DNA of 64,000 nucleotides from Nannochloropsis salina CCMP1776 (Eukaryota; Sar; Eustigmatophyceae; Eustigmatales; Monodopsidaceae). The notes beneath the pieces were generated by a model. It ran no database searches. It had not been told where the DNA came from and worked only from the letters and a program-made list of their open reading frames with translations. The stretch lies in the NCBI GenBank assembly GCA_004565275.1, contig SDOX01000159.1, positions 65,002 to 129,001 of the forward strand, read 5' to 3'. The translations under genes and the position numbers were made by a program. Shown here one piece after another: positions 21,009 to 30,334 of the stretch (its first letter is position 1; each line of letters begins with the position of its first letter).

Positions 21009-22299
21009 ATGGTAAGTTTGTCATGACCTAGGTTTCTTGTTGTTAATCAAGTTTTCGTCGTTCGAGACAGTGCCGTGAACGAATTAAGCCGTCTTACAAT
21101 CGTTAGAGGACACATAGTAACGATCCTATCATCCCTTGGCAAATTCAGTCTATTCTCGAATATAATGGCGGAGCAGTTGTGGCGATGGTGGGCAAGAATT
21201 GTGTCGCCATAGCCAGGTGAGCATAATGAGAGGGGATAGAAGAACAGGGAACGTCATAGGACACTTGTGAAGATGATGTTGGTGATACTTGTGGTCTGCA
21301 GAATCGGTACGAATACTAATGTAGTTCAAAAGCAGAGCGCCTCCTTAGTGGTTGAGTGATCTCAGCAGTGCAACCCTTGACGATATCGTTTGGCATGAAT
21401 TTCCCTTTCCTGATTGCAGTGACTTGCGGTATGGCGTCCAGGCGCAGACAGTGGCCTGCAATTTTCCCAAGGTACGTGTCAGAAGCTGGAGAACTGGCTC
21501 GAAGATCAACCGCTCTGCCCCTTCTCGGTTTGTGTCATGCGCCCCTCGAGGATTGTCCCACCCACCTCTCCCGCCTGTGCCTGAAACAGGTCCACAAGAT
21601 GAGCGACCGCCTCTTCGTGGGGCTCTCGGGCCTAGCCACAGACATCCAGACCCTCGAGCAGCTCTTACGTTTTCGCCTCAACCTGTACAAGCTGCGAGAG
21701 GAACGAGACATAAAGCCGGAGACTTTCTCCGCCCTCCTCTCCCACATCCTATACGAGAAGCGCTTCGGACCTTACTTCGTGGAGCCCCTGGTAGCGGGGT
21801 TGAGGGCGGAGGACAACACCCCTTTCATTTCTGGCATGGATCTGATCGGCGCCCCTGTGTTCGCCAAGGACTTTGTGGTGGCTGGCACGTGCGCTGCCAA
21901 CCTGTACGGGCTGTGCGAGTCCTTCTTCAAGCCAGATTTGGAGCCAGAGCAACTCTTCGAGGTTCTCTCTCAGTCCTTGCTCGCGTCCGTAGATAGGGAC
22001 GCTCTGAGCGGCTGGGGCGCGGTCGTCCACGTCATGTAAGTGAAGGTCATTTGTATGCGCCAGAGGCCGGAGGGAGGACTGGGGAAGATGGAGATTGAAG
22101 GGTCCAGGGGGGTTGAATCGCTCGTGACACCTGAAGATGCGTCGAAGACACTGTCTTGCTAGGTGAAGGCGCAGATGGAGGGCTTCATTAAAAAAGCGTC
22201 AGTCTTCATTATGATATCCATCTTTCTATCACTTCTTTTCACAACTACAGCACTCCAGATGGTGTGACGTCGCGGACATTGAAAGCCAGACAGGATTAA
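21009..22299 (+). CDS. PSMB3: 20S proteasome subunit beta type-3
   Basis: A non-catalytic beta-ring subunit of the 20S proteasome core, 205 residues, the usual family length. Five exons: 21009-21011 (only the ATG, followed by GTAAGT), 21149-21216, 21420-21471, 21590-22035 and 22251-22299. Spliced, it opens SILEYNGGAVVAMVGKNCVA and continues with DLRYGVQ, DRLFVGLSGLATDIQTLEQ, ILYEKRFGPYFVEPL, DFVVAGTCAANLYGLCE and SVDRDALSGWGAVVHV. It ends in TPDGVTSRTLKARQD. As in other beta-3 subunits there is no propeptide with a catalytic N-terminal Thr. Every junction restores a conserved family segment with matching phase, so the model is secure apart from the tiny first exon, which still has textbook donor and acceptor sites. 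Confidence 0.93.
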
Positions 22300-23248
22300 A
22301 TGGGAGGTAGAAAAGGTGTACACACACGCAAAGGAACCACTATGGTACTAGGGGCGCGCAAAGAAAAGATCAAACAACAAAAAAGGAGATTGGCGTGCGC
22401 TCTAATTCTGCGGTTATTCGTTACCTAAACAAGCTTGTGGACAAGACTGCCACAGATTTATTTCTTTATCACGTTATTTATTCCTTTCTAAGTGGTATGA
22501 CTCACTCAAGTAGAAAGTAAAATTAATGGCCGCATCGTTGACAGAGACCAAGAAAAACTCCTTGCCTGTTGACCTACGCGTATCAAACCATTCAAAGTCG
22601 GCTATATCTTTTCTATTTCCCATTCCATCCCTGGCTTGTACTCAGAGTTGATGCGTGCAGGTGGAGGGAGGATGGGAGAAAAGGCATGGAGAACCAGGTC
22701 AAAATGATTACCTCCCTCCCTCCCTCCCTCCACCCAGTATCAGCTCTTTTAACCAGGAGCCATGTTTCATGGAAGGGCAAAATCAAGTTTCGCAGATAGG
22801 ACAAGGGCTTGTTACAGCCCAGTCGTTGACTATTTTTCCACACGTGCACTCAGAAAAAGTTGCCGGCCGATGTCCAATCCACAAGGGGGCCTAGGCTCGA
22901 GGCTGTTGAAGGCAGGGGCGCGGGATTTAGACACGCCCAAACCGCAAACACGTTGCACATTCCCCGCCTGCCGTTGCAAGTACGGCTTTCTCGGTGCCAT
23001 TGACCCTTTTTTGCCTCCGCTCACATGCACACGGACGATGTGTGGTGTGTGAAGTACCCCCTTTCCATGTTGTGACGCGACTTCACAGGAAGTTCAAGTC
23101 GAGGTCGGATGAGCCTCTGAGAGATGTCATACCCGAACCCCCCCTTCACCCGTGGCCCCGTAAATTTGCCCGCAAATAACCGCTTCAGTACCCTCTCGTT
23201 ATCGCAAAACAGATTGCAATTAACATCAAAAAGGGTTCACAGAAAGAC
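22300..23248. other. Intergenic between PSMB3 and aldo/keto reductase 2
   Basis: This region holds the PSMB3 3' region and the upstream region of the second aldo/keto reductase. It contains a short CCTC microsatellite, listed separately. Short open frames here look non-coding. Confidence 0.5.
22711..22731. repeat. CCTC microsatellite
   Basis: About five uninterrupted copies of the tetranucleotide CCTC. This is simple-sequence DNA with no evident function. Confidence 0.9.
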
Positions 23249-24604
23249 ATGGCACCAAGCAGCAACTTGCGGCGGCCTTGCCATGTGATATGTCGAGAAG
23301 AGAGTGAAGGGAGGGAAAGCAATGAAGACACTCAGCCTTCGCGCAACAGCTCTATGAGCTCGAGTTCCCGTCATGCCCCCGATGACAGTGCTCTACATGT
23401 TAAAAACCCTTTCAGCGGGCAAATAGGTACGAGATGCGAGGGCGGCAGATCATGGTTCTCGATGTTTGCCGCCGCCTGCCTCGTCCTTTTGGTTTTTGAT
23501 CGGGCGCCAGGGGCTGAAGCTGTCAACCGGGGCCTTCGAAAGCGGCGCTCTCAGACACCGCCAGAGCCGCCAACTTCAAATGCAACGACAGCTATGGATG
23601 CGGCTCTCACAGTCAAGCTGCCGGCGGTACCTCCGTTCAAAGTGGGACGCATTTCTGTTCCCCACTCGGACCTGACACTCTCTCGCATCGCCTACGGCTC
23701 TTTGCACTTCCCTGAATTTAAGGACAACGTGACGGGCCTGACTGCGGCCTTGGAGGCCTGCCAAAAAGTTGGCGTGACCACCATAGACCTGGCGGACGTG
23801 TATGGTTGGATTGAGGACGGACACGGCGCTGCTAACGATATATTTGCTGAGGCGCTCAAGGCCAGCCCAGGTCTGCGCTCTAAGCTGGAGCTTGTAACCA
23901 AATTTGGAATCCGTCTTAGCGGAGGATACCACATCGACCTCTCTCCCGAGTGGATCCACGAATCTTTGGACCGGTACCTCACGCTCTTTGACACGGACTA
24001 TGTGGACGTGCTCATGATCCACAACCCCGACCCGAACATGGACGTGCAGGCCGTCGCCCAGGCCTTCAAGGAGATCAAGGAGGCTCGCAAGGCCCGAGCC
24101 TTCGGGATCTCCAACTTCCACCAGTGGGAGTACGAAGCGCTGCGAGACGCCATGGCGGCGGAGGGTCTGAAGCTCTCGGTGCACGAAATGGAGACCTCCG
24201 TGCTCCACCCCGACCGCATCACCGACGACACCGTCTCGTACTTCTCAACGGGCGAGAACGAGCTTCGGATCCTGGGATGGGGCGCGCTGGGCGGCGATCC
24301 CTACGGGGGCTCGAACTTGTTGTTCGGGTCAGAGGGAGAGCGCGAGAAGCGCATCGTGGAGACCCTGGCGCTGAAGGGGCAGGAGCTGGCTCTGGAGGAG
24401 GATGCGGGCCTTGGGAAGAAGCAAACCGTGACCTTCGGGCCCGACGAGGTAGCGGTGGCCTGGCTGCTGCACCACCCGGGAAACATCGTGCCCATCATCG
24501 GCACGACGGCCGTGGCGCGCCTGATGGCGCAGACCACCCCCGCCGAGAAAATCCCCTTCAGGGATTTGGACTTCGACGACATCATGAGCGCCCTCCACTA
24601 CTAG
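23249..24604 (+). CDS. Aldo/keto reductase 2 (YdhF-like), membrane-anchored or secreted
   Basis: An intronless aldo/keto reductase of 451 residues with the full tetrad: Asp180 and Tyr185 in DLADVYGW, Lys218 in VTKFGI and His257 in MIHNPDP. It ends with EVAVAWLLHHPGNIVPIIGT, the phosphate-binding end of the barrel. It shares with the gene at 969-2114 the motif GWGALGGDPYGG (WGPLGGDPLAG there), the ASPGLRSK/LQPGLRER segment and the late AWLLxHP block, so the two are paralogs. Unlike its paralog it has about 67 polar residues before a hydrophobic segment (about 69-83, MFAAACLVLLVF). It may therefore be a signal-anchored membrane protein. An internal ATG at 23462 just before the hydrophobic segment could instead give a plain signal peptide. 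Substrate unknown. Confidence 0.87.
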   Translation: MAPSSNLRRPCHVICREESEGRESNEDTQPSRNSSMSSSSRHAPDDSALHVKNPFSGQIGTRCEGGRSWFSMFAAACLVLLVFDRAPGAEAVNRGLRKRRSQTPPEPPTSNATTAMDAALTVKLPAVPPFKVGRISVPHSDLTLSRIAYGSLHFPEFKDNVTGLTAALEACQKVGVTTIDLADVYGWIEDGHGAANDIFAEALKASPGLRSKLELVTKFGIRLSGGYHIDLSPEWIHESLDRYLTLFDTDYVDVLMIHNPDPNMDVQAVAQAFKEIKEARKARAFGISNFHQWEYEALRDAMAAEGLKLSVHEMETSVLHPDRITDDTVSYFSTGENELRILGWGALGGDPYGGSNLLFGSEGEREKRIVETLALKGQELALEEDAGLGKKQTVTFGPDEVAVAWLLHHPGNIVPIIGTTAVARLMAQTTPAEKIPFRDLDFDDIMSALHY

Positions 24605-25654
24605 GCCTTTGCGGGAGGGGAAGAGGTGGCATATGTAAAATTGGTGGACATGATCTTTGCGAGACGCGACTGGGCCTGAACGGCGCGTGCATGTAGACAA
24701 GCTGTTCGTCAGAAAGGTTGATGAGTTTGGAGGGTAGCATGATAGATATGGGAGGGGGTAACCGAAAGCGTCGCCGGGCTCTTTTCTAGAGTGTTTTGTA
24801 ACGTGTGACTCTGAGAGTCCTTATCAACTATTGTATGCGGCGTCTAACGGGTCAGGTGGGGAGATCTCACCTGATCCCTGTAGAGGCCGGGAGTGTTCCA
24901 GCCTCGACCTGTCAGAAGCGGAACTGCGAATGCGGGAAAAGGGCTATCGTATTATGGGTTTTAACCTCAGGGATCAGGAAAATGGAGTGTAGGCGACGGA
25001 ATTGGCGGATACAATGCTTTTTGGAAGCGGGGCCGAGGTTCCGAAACACATCGGACAGCGTTTTCCCGATGGTGGTGATTGGGTCGAGGGGAAAGGGCGT
25101 GACGAACAGTTGAAGTGGACGCGCGCATTCAAAGGTTCCTGATCGCACTTTGTGACGCAGTACACTTTTCAGGAAAGTGATGGCAGTGTGTTGAAGGGAG
25201 TGAAGCGCCTCTTGATATTCGGGTACGCTCGGGTTTGCTGTAGCGAGTGCGGGTCAAAAAGGCTCCACCATAGTTTGGAATGCGTTAAGAAAGAGAAGGA
25301 GGCGACTTTTTCTTCGCGAACAAGTCCGGATGACAAGAGTATACAAGAAAATAATGCTGAACGAAGCATAAGAAAATAATGCTGAACGAAGCATGAGAAA
25401 CATCTCGATTGAAAGGCCTCTCATTTGCAGAGGCGGGCAGCGCTCTGCGTAGGTAACTTGTTGGTTGAGTCTCTTTCCATCTTTCCTTGCAGTCAGCAGG
25501 CGTGCAAGATTTGTTTCTTCTTTTTCAGACTTTGACCTTTTGAAATGGTTAGCCTTCTGCAAAAGCACGATCCTCGCACACCGACCTTATTTGAAATTTG
25601 TTTGGGTTACTCCGGTTGCGTGCTGCCTTCTTTTGTGGACTCCCCTGGTCATTT
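24605..25654. other. Intergenic, convergent 3' ends
   Basis: About 1 kb between the rightward aldo/keto reductase and the leftward YbaB-like gene. Short open frames near 24805-25113 and 25152-25568 lack family features. It contains a 25-base tandem duplication, listed separately. Confidence 0.5.
25346..25395. repeat. 25-base tandem duplication
   Basis: Two adjacent nearly identical 25-base units, starting at 25346 and 25371 (AGAAAATAATGCTGAACGAA at the head of each). They differ in the last bases. This is probably a replication-slippage duplication in intergenic DNA. Confidence 0.85.
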
Positions 25655-26293
25655 CTACTGTCCACCGCCCATGCCCTTCCCCATCTCTTTCATTGCGGCC
25701 CCTAAACCTAGCTCATCGTAGAAGGCGGTGAGTTTGGATTGCTGGAGCTGCACAGATTTTGAATGGCCCTCCTTCATCGCTTCTGTCAGAGCCGCTGAAA
25801 GGGCGGCCGCGCCTGCACCGAGCACGTCCTCAGCAATTTCAACTTCCATAGGCACTTGGGTGCCAGTAAAAGTGACTTTTACCTTTCCGTCCATGGCTTG
25901 CCCCGAGACAATGGTTCCTGCCAGATCCTTAGTTAGAGTATTACTTTTGGTGGCCAGCTCGTTCATCTTAGACATGGCATCGAAAGGGTTGAGTTTGCTG
26001 CTCGACTTGCCGGCTGCGCTTTCCTCCTTTTTTTTCTTGTCACTACCACCAAACAGCATAAAAATCCGACCCTGATTTGTTAAGAAAATTCGATGAGGTT
26101 TACACACTCAGCTACTGGGTATTGACCAACTACAATTAGCATCGTGTATCTTCCTTACCTTGGCATCGCCGCGGGAGACGGATGGAGCCATTGTAGGGTG
26201 GGAAATCGAGGTGAAGGCCCGCCCGCTTGTGGGCACCATAAAAGCCGAAGCGAAAGAGGCCATGCTAAAGGCCAAAAACATTAAAATGCGCAT
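25655..26293 (-). CDS. Plastid YbaB/EbfC-family nucleoid-associated protein
   Basis: A 183-residue protein from two exons (26293-26159 and 26071-25655, intron 87 bases, phase 0). YbaB/EbfC proteins are small dimeric DNA-binding proteins of bacterial nucleoids. Exon 1 is essentially a targeting sequence: a signal peptide MRILMFLAFSMASFASAF, then a Ser/Thr-rich transit part. The ASAF motif is the hallmark of import into complex plastids. The mature part has the family core GKVKVTFTGTQVPMEVEI followed by a helix rich in Ala (LSAALTEAMKEG) and a Gly-rich tail. I chose the ATG at 26293 because it makes the signal peptide N-terminal; another in-frame ATG lies at 26353. A second YbaB-domain gene starts 565 bases away in the opposite direction. 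Confidence 0.85.
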
Positions 26294-26857
26294 AGTTGGA
26301 CGAAAAGTGTCTGTCAATTTAGGGGATCTTGGCGGTATAGAGAAATGAGACATGTGAGACAGGAAAGTGTTGCACCACCGGCAAGGTGATTGCTTAGGTG
26401 ATGTAAGAGTAAAGATACTTTCCCCTGCACCATACTATTTCCCTTGTAAGTCGTAACAATTGGCGTGATGACGACATGATGTCACGTACGTGACTTTGAA
26501 ACACCATTTGTCGACGGGAGGACTGCGAATGACACCGTAAACCGGGGTGGTGCAGGTGGAGAGAGAAAGCAATGCATCCTGATCGCCCTCCCCGCACGCC
26601 ACTATCAGGCATCACGACATCCCTACCCCGGGTACTTCCGTCTTATCCGCATCCACCGCCGCGTTGCATACATGCTTTCCTCATCGATCCTTCGTCTGCT
26701 GTCACACTTTTTGACTTTGACAGGTGTGCAATTTTAACCTTCTGTTGGCTCCACTTGTTTCTCTCTAGGTCGGCATTCTAACTCGCTCGCTTTCTTCGTC
26801 TGCGTGCAAAGGCAACATCCTGAAGCTGCGAGTCAAGGACACTGGAAACTGAGAAAA
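26294..26857. promoter_or_regulatory. Shared divergent upstream region of two YbaB-like genes
   Basis: 564 bases lie between head-to-head start codons of two paralogous plastid-targeted genes. It is a candidate bidirectional promoter, and no specific element is recognised. Confidence 0.45.
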
Positions 26858-27967
26858 ATGAGGAGAAATGATTGCATGTGGCAAGTGCCCATAATTATTA
26901 TGACCTACACTACCTTATGCTCTGCTTTCTTGCTTCCACGACCGTCATGCAAGGTTTTACGAACTCAGGTACGTGTGGTCGAGTGGAGGGGAGGAGTCGA
27001 GGCAGTATCTTGCTTTGCTGTTCCGCTTCTGGTTCCACTCTGCCTGGAAACATACAAAGTCCTCATTATAATGCATATTCTGACCAAATAGGTATGGAGC
27101 ACTGTGACGGACAGGTCACCGTCCTCTGTGACCTCCTCTAGCGCCAGCGGGACCTTAGCCCCTGTCCTACCGGGTATGGCGGAAGATGAACTCGATGATC
27201 CCAACGAATACTACGAGCCTGAGCCCGTGGACCCCACTGTAGACGAGCTCAAGGCACTGAGTGCGGAGGAGCTGGCGACGGTGCTTCCCGGCTCTGATGG
27301 GAAAACGATAGGGCAGTGGCTGGAGGAGGACAGACCTGTCTTCAGCGACGGCTCATTGGTGGGAGAGTGGGTCAAGGAGGCACATCGCCTGCGGTTACTG
27401 CCTTTTATGGAACGAGCAGAATTTCTCAAGGCTAAGTCGTTTGACGATTTAAACGTCTTTCGGGCCCGGCAGGTAGCATGGCGGGAAATGCTGGAGGCGA
27501 AGGGAGTGCTGGAGCCGTACCAGGGCATGCCTGAGACGGGGGTCACGGAGCTGTCCCCCGAGGCGCACGCAGCGAAGCAAGCGCGAGCCCAGGAGCAGTA
27601 CACCGCTGGTATGATCAACCACGAGGAGGCCTTGCTTGAGAGCGTGGACGTGCTGTGCCGGAACGCGCGCTTTGAGGGTCTGGCCGCGGACAACAAAGTG
27701 CGGGTGGTGATGAATGGGCGCATGGAGCCGCAGGAGGTGGAGGTGCTGGAAGGAGCGCCCCTCGGGGATGCCAGGCTTCTGGCATTAGCAGTGGAAGCGG
27801 CGATGGACGCGGCCTACAAGCAGAGCGCCGAATTTTACGAGGAAACCATAACGACGGAGTATCTGGCCCAGGCTGAAACGCCGACGGATGTGGAGGGGAT
27901 TGTTGAGGCGCTGGCACGCAAGGAGTTTGTGATTGATGAGCACGTGGTCGATCCAACCATGCTTTGA
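26858..27967 (+). CDS. Plastid-targeted protein with divergent YbaB-like C-terminal domain
   Basis: A 328-residue protein from two exons (26858-26968 and 27092-27967, intron 123 bases, phase 0). Exon 1 gives a signal peptide ending TTLCSAF, followed by a basic Ser/Arg stretch, again the complex-plastid pattern. Residues about 65-215 are an acidic helical region (for example DELKALSAEELATVLPG, SLVGEWVKEAHRLRLLPF) that I do not recognise. The last third aligns by eye with the YbaB gene next door: NKVRVVMNGRMEPQEVEV against GKVKVTFTGTQVPMEVEI, then LGDARLLALAVEAAMDAAYK against LGAGAAALSAALTEAMKE. It is therefore an enlarged YbaB paralog, probably a plastid nucleoid protein with an extra domain. 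The YbaB assignment of this copy is mine from visual alignment and is less certain than for its neighbour. Confidence 0.72.
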
Positions 27968-28345
27968 GTGGGTTGTCATGGAACAGAAAGAGGATCAAGG
28001 TGGAAAAAAATTGACAATTTTTGATGAAAGAGGAGACAGAGGTGGGAGATGAACTCAGGCGAAAATGCTACCGAGTAACACCAAAATTGCAAGGAGTTTT
28101 CTTGAAAACTGTAGTAGATATGGTTTTCTTTGTCGCGCAGTCGTAAATTCCCACATTTCTTTTAATTTAAATGGTACAGGTTTTCAAATTGCTCGACGCC
28201 ACACCGTATGCTTGACCTAGCCCTCGCCTGCGCCTGCGGGTCGACTTTGGGCCTGTTTCCGAGTTTCTATCCACCAGGCGCTGGCGCACGGGCATACACG
28301 GACGATCGCGCCTCCACCCACATAGGCTACGGCTTGAGAGCCCTC
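27968..28345. other. Intergenic, convergent 3' ends
   Basis: 378 AT-leaning bases between the YbaB-like gene and the AFG1 gene. No gene or element is seen. Confidence 0.6.
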
Positions 28346-30199
28346 TCACGACCCATCCGCCTGGCCGTGGCATCCCTCTCTGAGCGCTGCCTCCAGCTTG
28401 GCCCGTCCGTCGCCCTCCGTCATGAACTCCTCCATCCCCCGCGCCGAGGCGGTCAAGCGCGAGCCCATCATCCGTGTGACCAACGCGTCCGAGACCACGT
28501 CCCGCCGCTGCAGCGTCACCTCGGCCAGGTCCTCCAGAAAGGCGCGCACCTTGGCCGCCGAGTCCCACCGGTTCCTCCCGTCCAGGTTGTAGAAGCCAAA
28601 GAGCTCCTCAGGCCCCGGCCCCGACCACCCTCCGTCCCTGCCTCCCAAGGCCCTGCCCAGCAGCGTGGCCCCGTCGTTCTTGGAGAGGGCCGTCTGGTGG
28701 TGCTCCCGGTAGTCCGCCCCCTGCATCTCCATGAGCCGGGAGACGGTGCGACCGAAGGCGAAGACCTCATCCTGGGCGCTCTCGCTGTAGGCGGCCGCGT
28801 CGAAAAGCTCGGAGACGGGCGCGTCCGTCAGAAGTACCAGCTGGGTGCGGGCCTCGTAGAGGCAGTCGACGAGCGTGATGAAGCGGCGGAGCTTGTTTAC
28901 ATCTACGAGCGTCATAACGGGGACGTCGGCCAAGAAGAGCGTGGGGAGGGACTGCGACAAGGCGATGTAGTCCGCGGCGCCCAGGGGCTGCTCGCACAGC
29001 TCCTGAAACGTGAAGAGGGCCGTGCGCGTGCTCAGCCCCACACGAGGAACGTGGACCCTCCGGCCCTGTTGAGGGAGTGGGATCTCCACGGGGGTCATGG
29101 CTTGCCCCTTGGTGGCGCTCTTTAGCGCCTCCTTGAAGCCGAACCGCGCCTCATCCTCCTCCATCTCCTCGCCTGCATTCGGTACTGCCAAGGCTGGCGC
29201 TGCCTCGCCTTCCACTAACCCTGTCAGCCTCCAGCTGTGGACGAATAGCGTGTCGGTGGCGAGGCCGTAAGCCCGATGCACCAGCCGATAGTCGGTGGGG
29301 GAGTCGATATGATGCACTCGGTTCCTCTCCTTGAGGAGCTCGATGAAAGGTAGGAACAAGTCTCGCTGGAGTCCGTTAAGGTAGAGATCTTCGGGAGGTC
29401 GATTCGATGTGCTGATCATTACAGAGCCTCTCTGCAGAAGCCCCGAAAAAAGGCGTTTCAACACCATGGCGTCCGCTATATCAGTGACCTGAAACTCGTC
29501 GAAGCAGTGGAGCCACGCTTGTTGATAAAGATCCTCGGTGACTGTCGCCAAAGGATCCCCCCTGTGACCCTCTTTACGGAGTCTGTGGAGGCGCTCGTGG
29601 ACCTCGAGCATGAACTGATTGAAGTGCACTCGGCGTTTCTTCCAGCTCGAGGGGGCTTGGGCGTAGAACAAATCCATCAAAAAAGTTTTACCCGTCCCCA
29701 CACCTCCATACAGATACAAGCCTTTCGGCGGCGTTACTACCTCTTCTTTTTTAATTGCAAAATCAACGAATTTATACGTCACGCGCCGATATGCTTCAGG
29801 CCGGGAAGAAAAGTCCAGGACTTGATCGAAGACTTGCTGCAATTGGGCCACCACCTGCAATTGCTTTCCGTTCCATTCTATGCGTTGCTCTCCGACCATG
29901 TCGTTATAAGCCTGCAAAGGACCTTTCCCTTGCGGGGAGGACGACGTAGGAGCCAGATAAGACAGGCGGGCCTCCCTTTTCAGGGACGTGCCCTGATCAA
30001 TGAGTCTGGGAGATAATCGTGGACACAGGAAAGCCTTGCGACTCGACTTGACGTTCATCCGACGCAGCAGCGCCATGTTTTCCGCAAGGCCCTCGCAGCT
30101 ACCGTAATCTATTGTGGAAAAATGTCGATCGGTGGTAAGACTCGTCGTCGAGGGCGGCAGGACCCAAAGCCTTGAAGTTCGCCGGCAACGTGCTTGCAT
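28346..30199 (-). CDS. AFG1: AFG1/LACE1-like mitochondrial AAA ATPase
   Basis: An intronless ATPase of about 617 residues in the AFG1 (bacterial ZapE) family. In mitochondria it helps turnover of misassembled respiratory-chain subunits. Visible are the Walker A loop YGGVGTGKTFLMDLFY (about residue 165), HFNQFMLEVHERLH, Walker B LHCFDEFQVTDI (about 234) and the sensor region MISTSNRPPEDLY. Downstream come YRLVHRAYGL and the C-terminal conserved FTFQELCEQPLGAADYIAL and DVNKLRRFITLVDCLYE. I start at the ATG at 30199 because MQARCRRTSRLWVLPPSTTS looks like a mitochondrial presequence. The frame is open to another ATG at 30349, but that extension is Cys-rich and would overlap the neighbouring start. 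Family identity is firm; the start is not. Confidence 0.88.
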   Translation of the reverse strand: MQARCRRTSRLWVLPPSTTSLTTDRHFSTIDYGSCEGLAENMALLRRMNVKSSRKAFLCPRLSPRLIDQGTSLKREARLSYLAPTSSSPQGKGPLQAYNDMVGEQRIEWNGKQLQVVAQLQQVFDQVLDFSSRPEAYRRVTYKFVDFAIKKEEVVTPPKGLYLYGGVGTGKTFLMDLFYAQAPSSWKKRRVHFNQFMLEVHERLHRLRKEGHRGDPLATVTEDLYQQAWLHCFDEFQVTDIADAMVLKRLFSGLLQRGSVMISTSNRPPEDLYLNGLQRDLFLPFIELLKERNRVHHIDSPTDYRLVHRAYGLATDTLFVHSWRLTGLVEGEAAPALAVPNAGEEMEEDEARFGFKEALKSATKGQAMTPVEIPLPQQGRRVHVPRVGLSTRTALFTFQELCEQPLGAADYIALSQSLPTLFLADVPVMTLVDVNKLRRFITLVDCLYEARTQLVLLTDAPVSELFDAAAYSESAQDEVFAFGRTVSRLMEMQGADYREHHQTALSKNDGATLLGRALGGRDGGWSGPGPEELFGFYNLDGRNRWDSAAKVRAFLEDLAEVTLQRRDVVSDALVTRMMGSRLTASARGMEEFMTEGDGRAKLEAALREGCHGQADGS

Positions 30200-30334
30200 C
30201 GCCCAGAGCGACGAGCTTCCGTACACGACACGTCCAAAACCCGGACTCTGCCCCCGAAAATACGTCCATACCTGACTCCAGCAGCAGTTTTTACAAATAT
30301 CTAACGACGTAGTCACACAGCCACGCAGGTAGCG

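Noticed and set aside
28208-29125. Rightward open frame of 305 codons opposite AFG1
   Set aside because: It is Arg/Leu/Gly-rich antisense sequence of a GC-rich exon. The AFG1 frame holds the conserved motifs.
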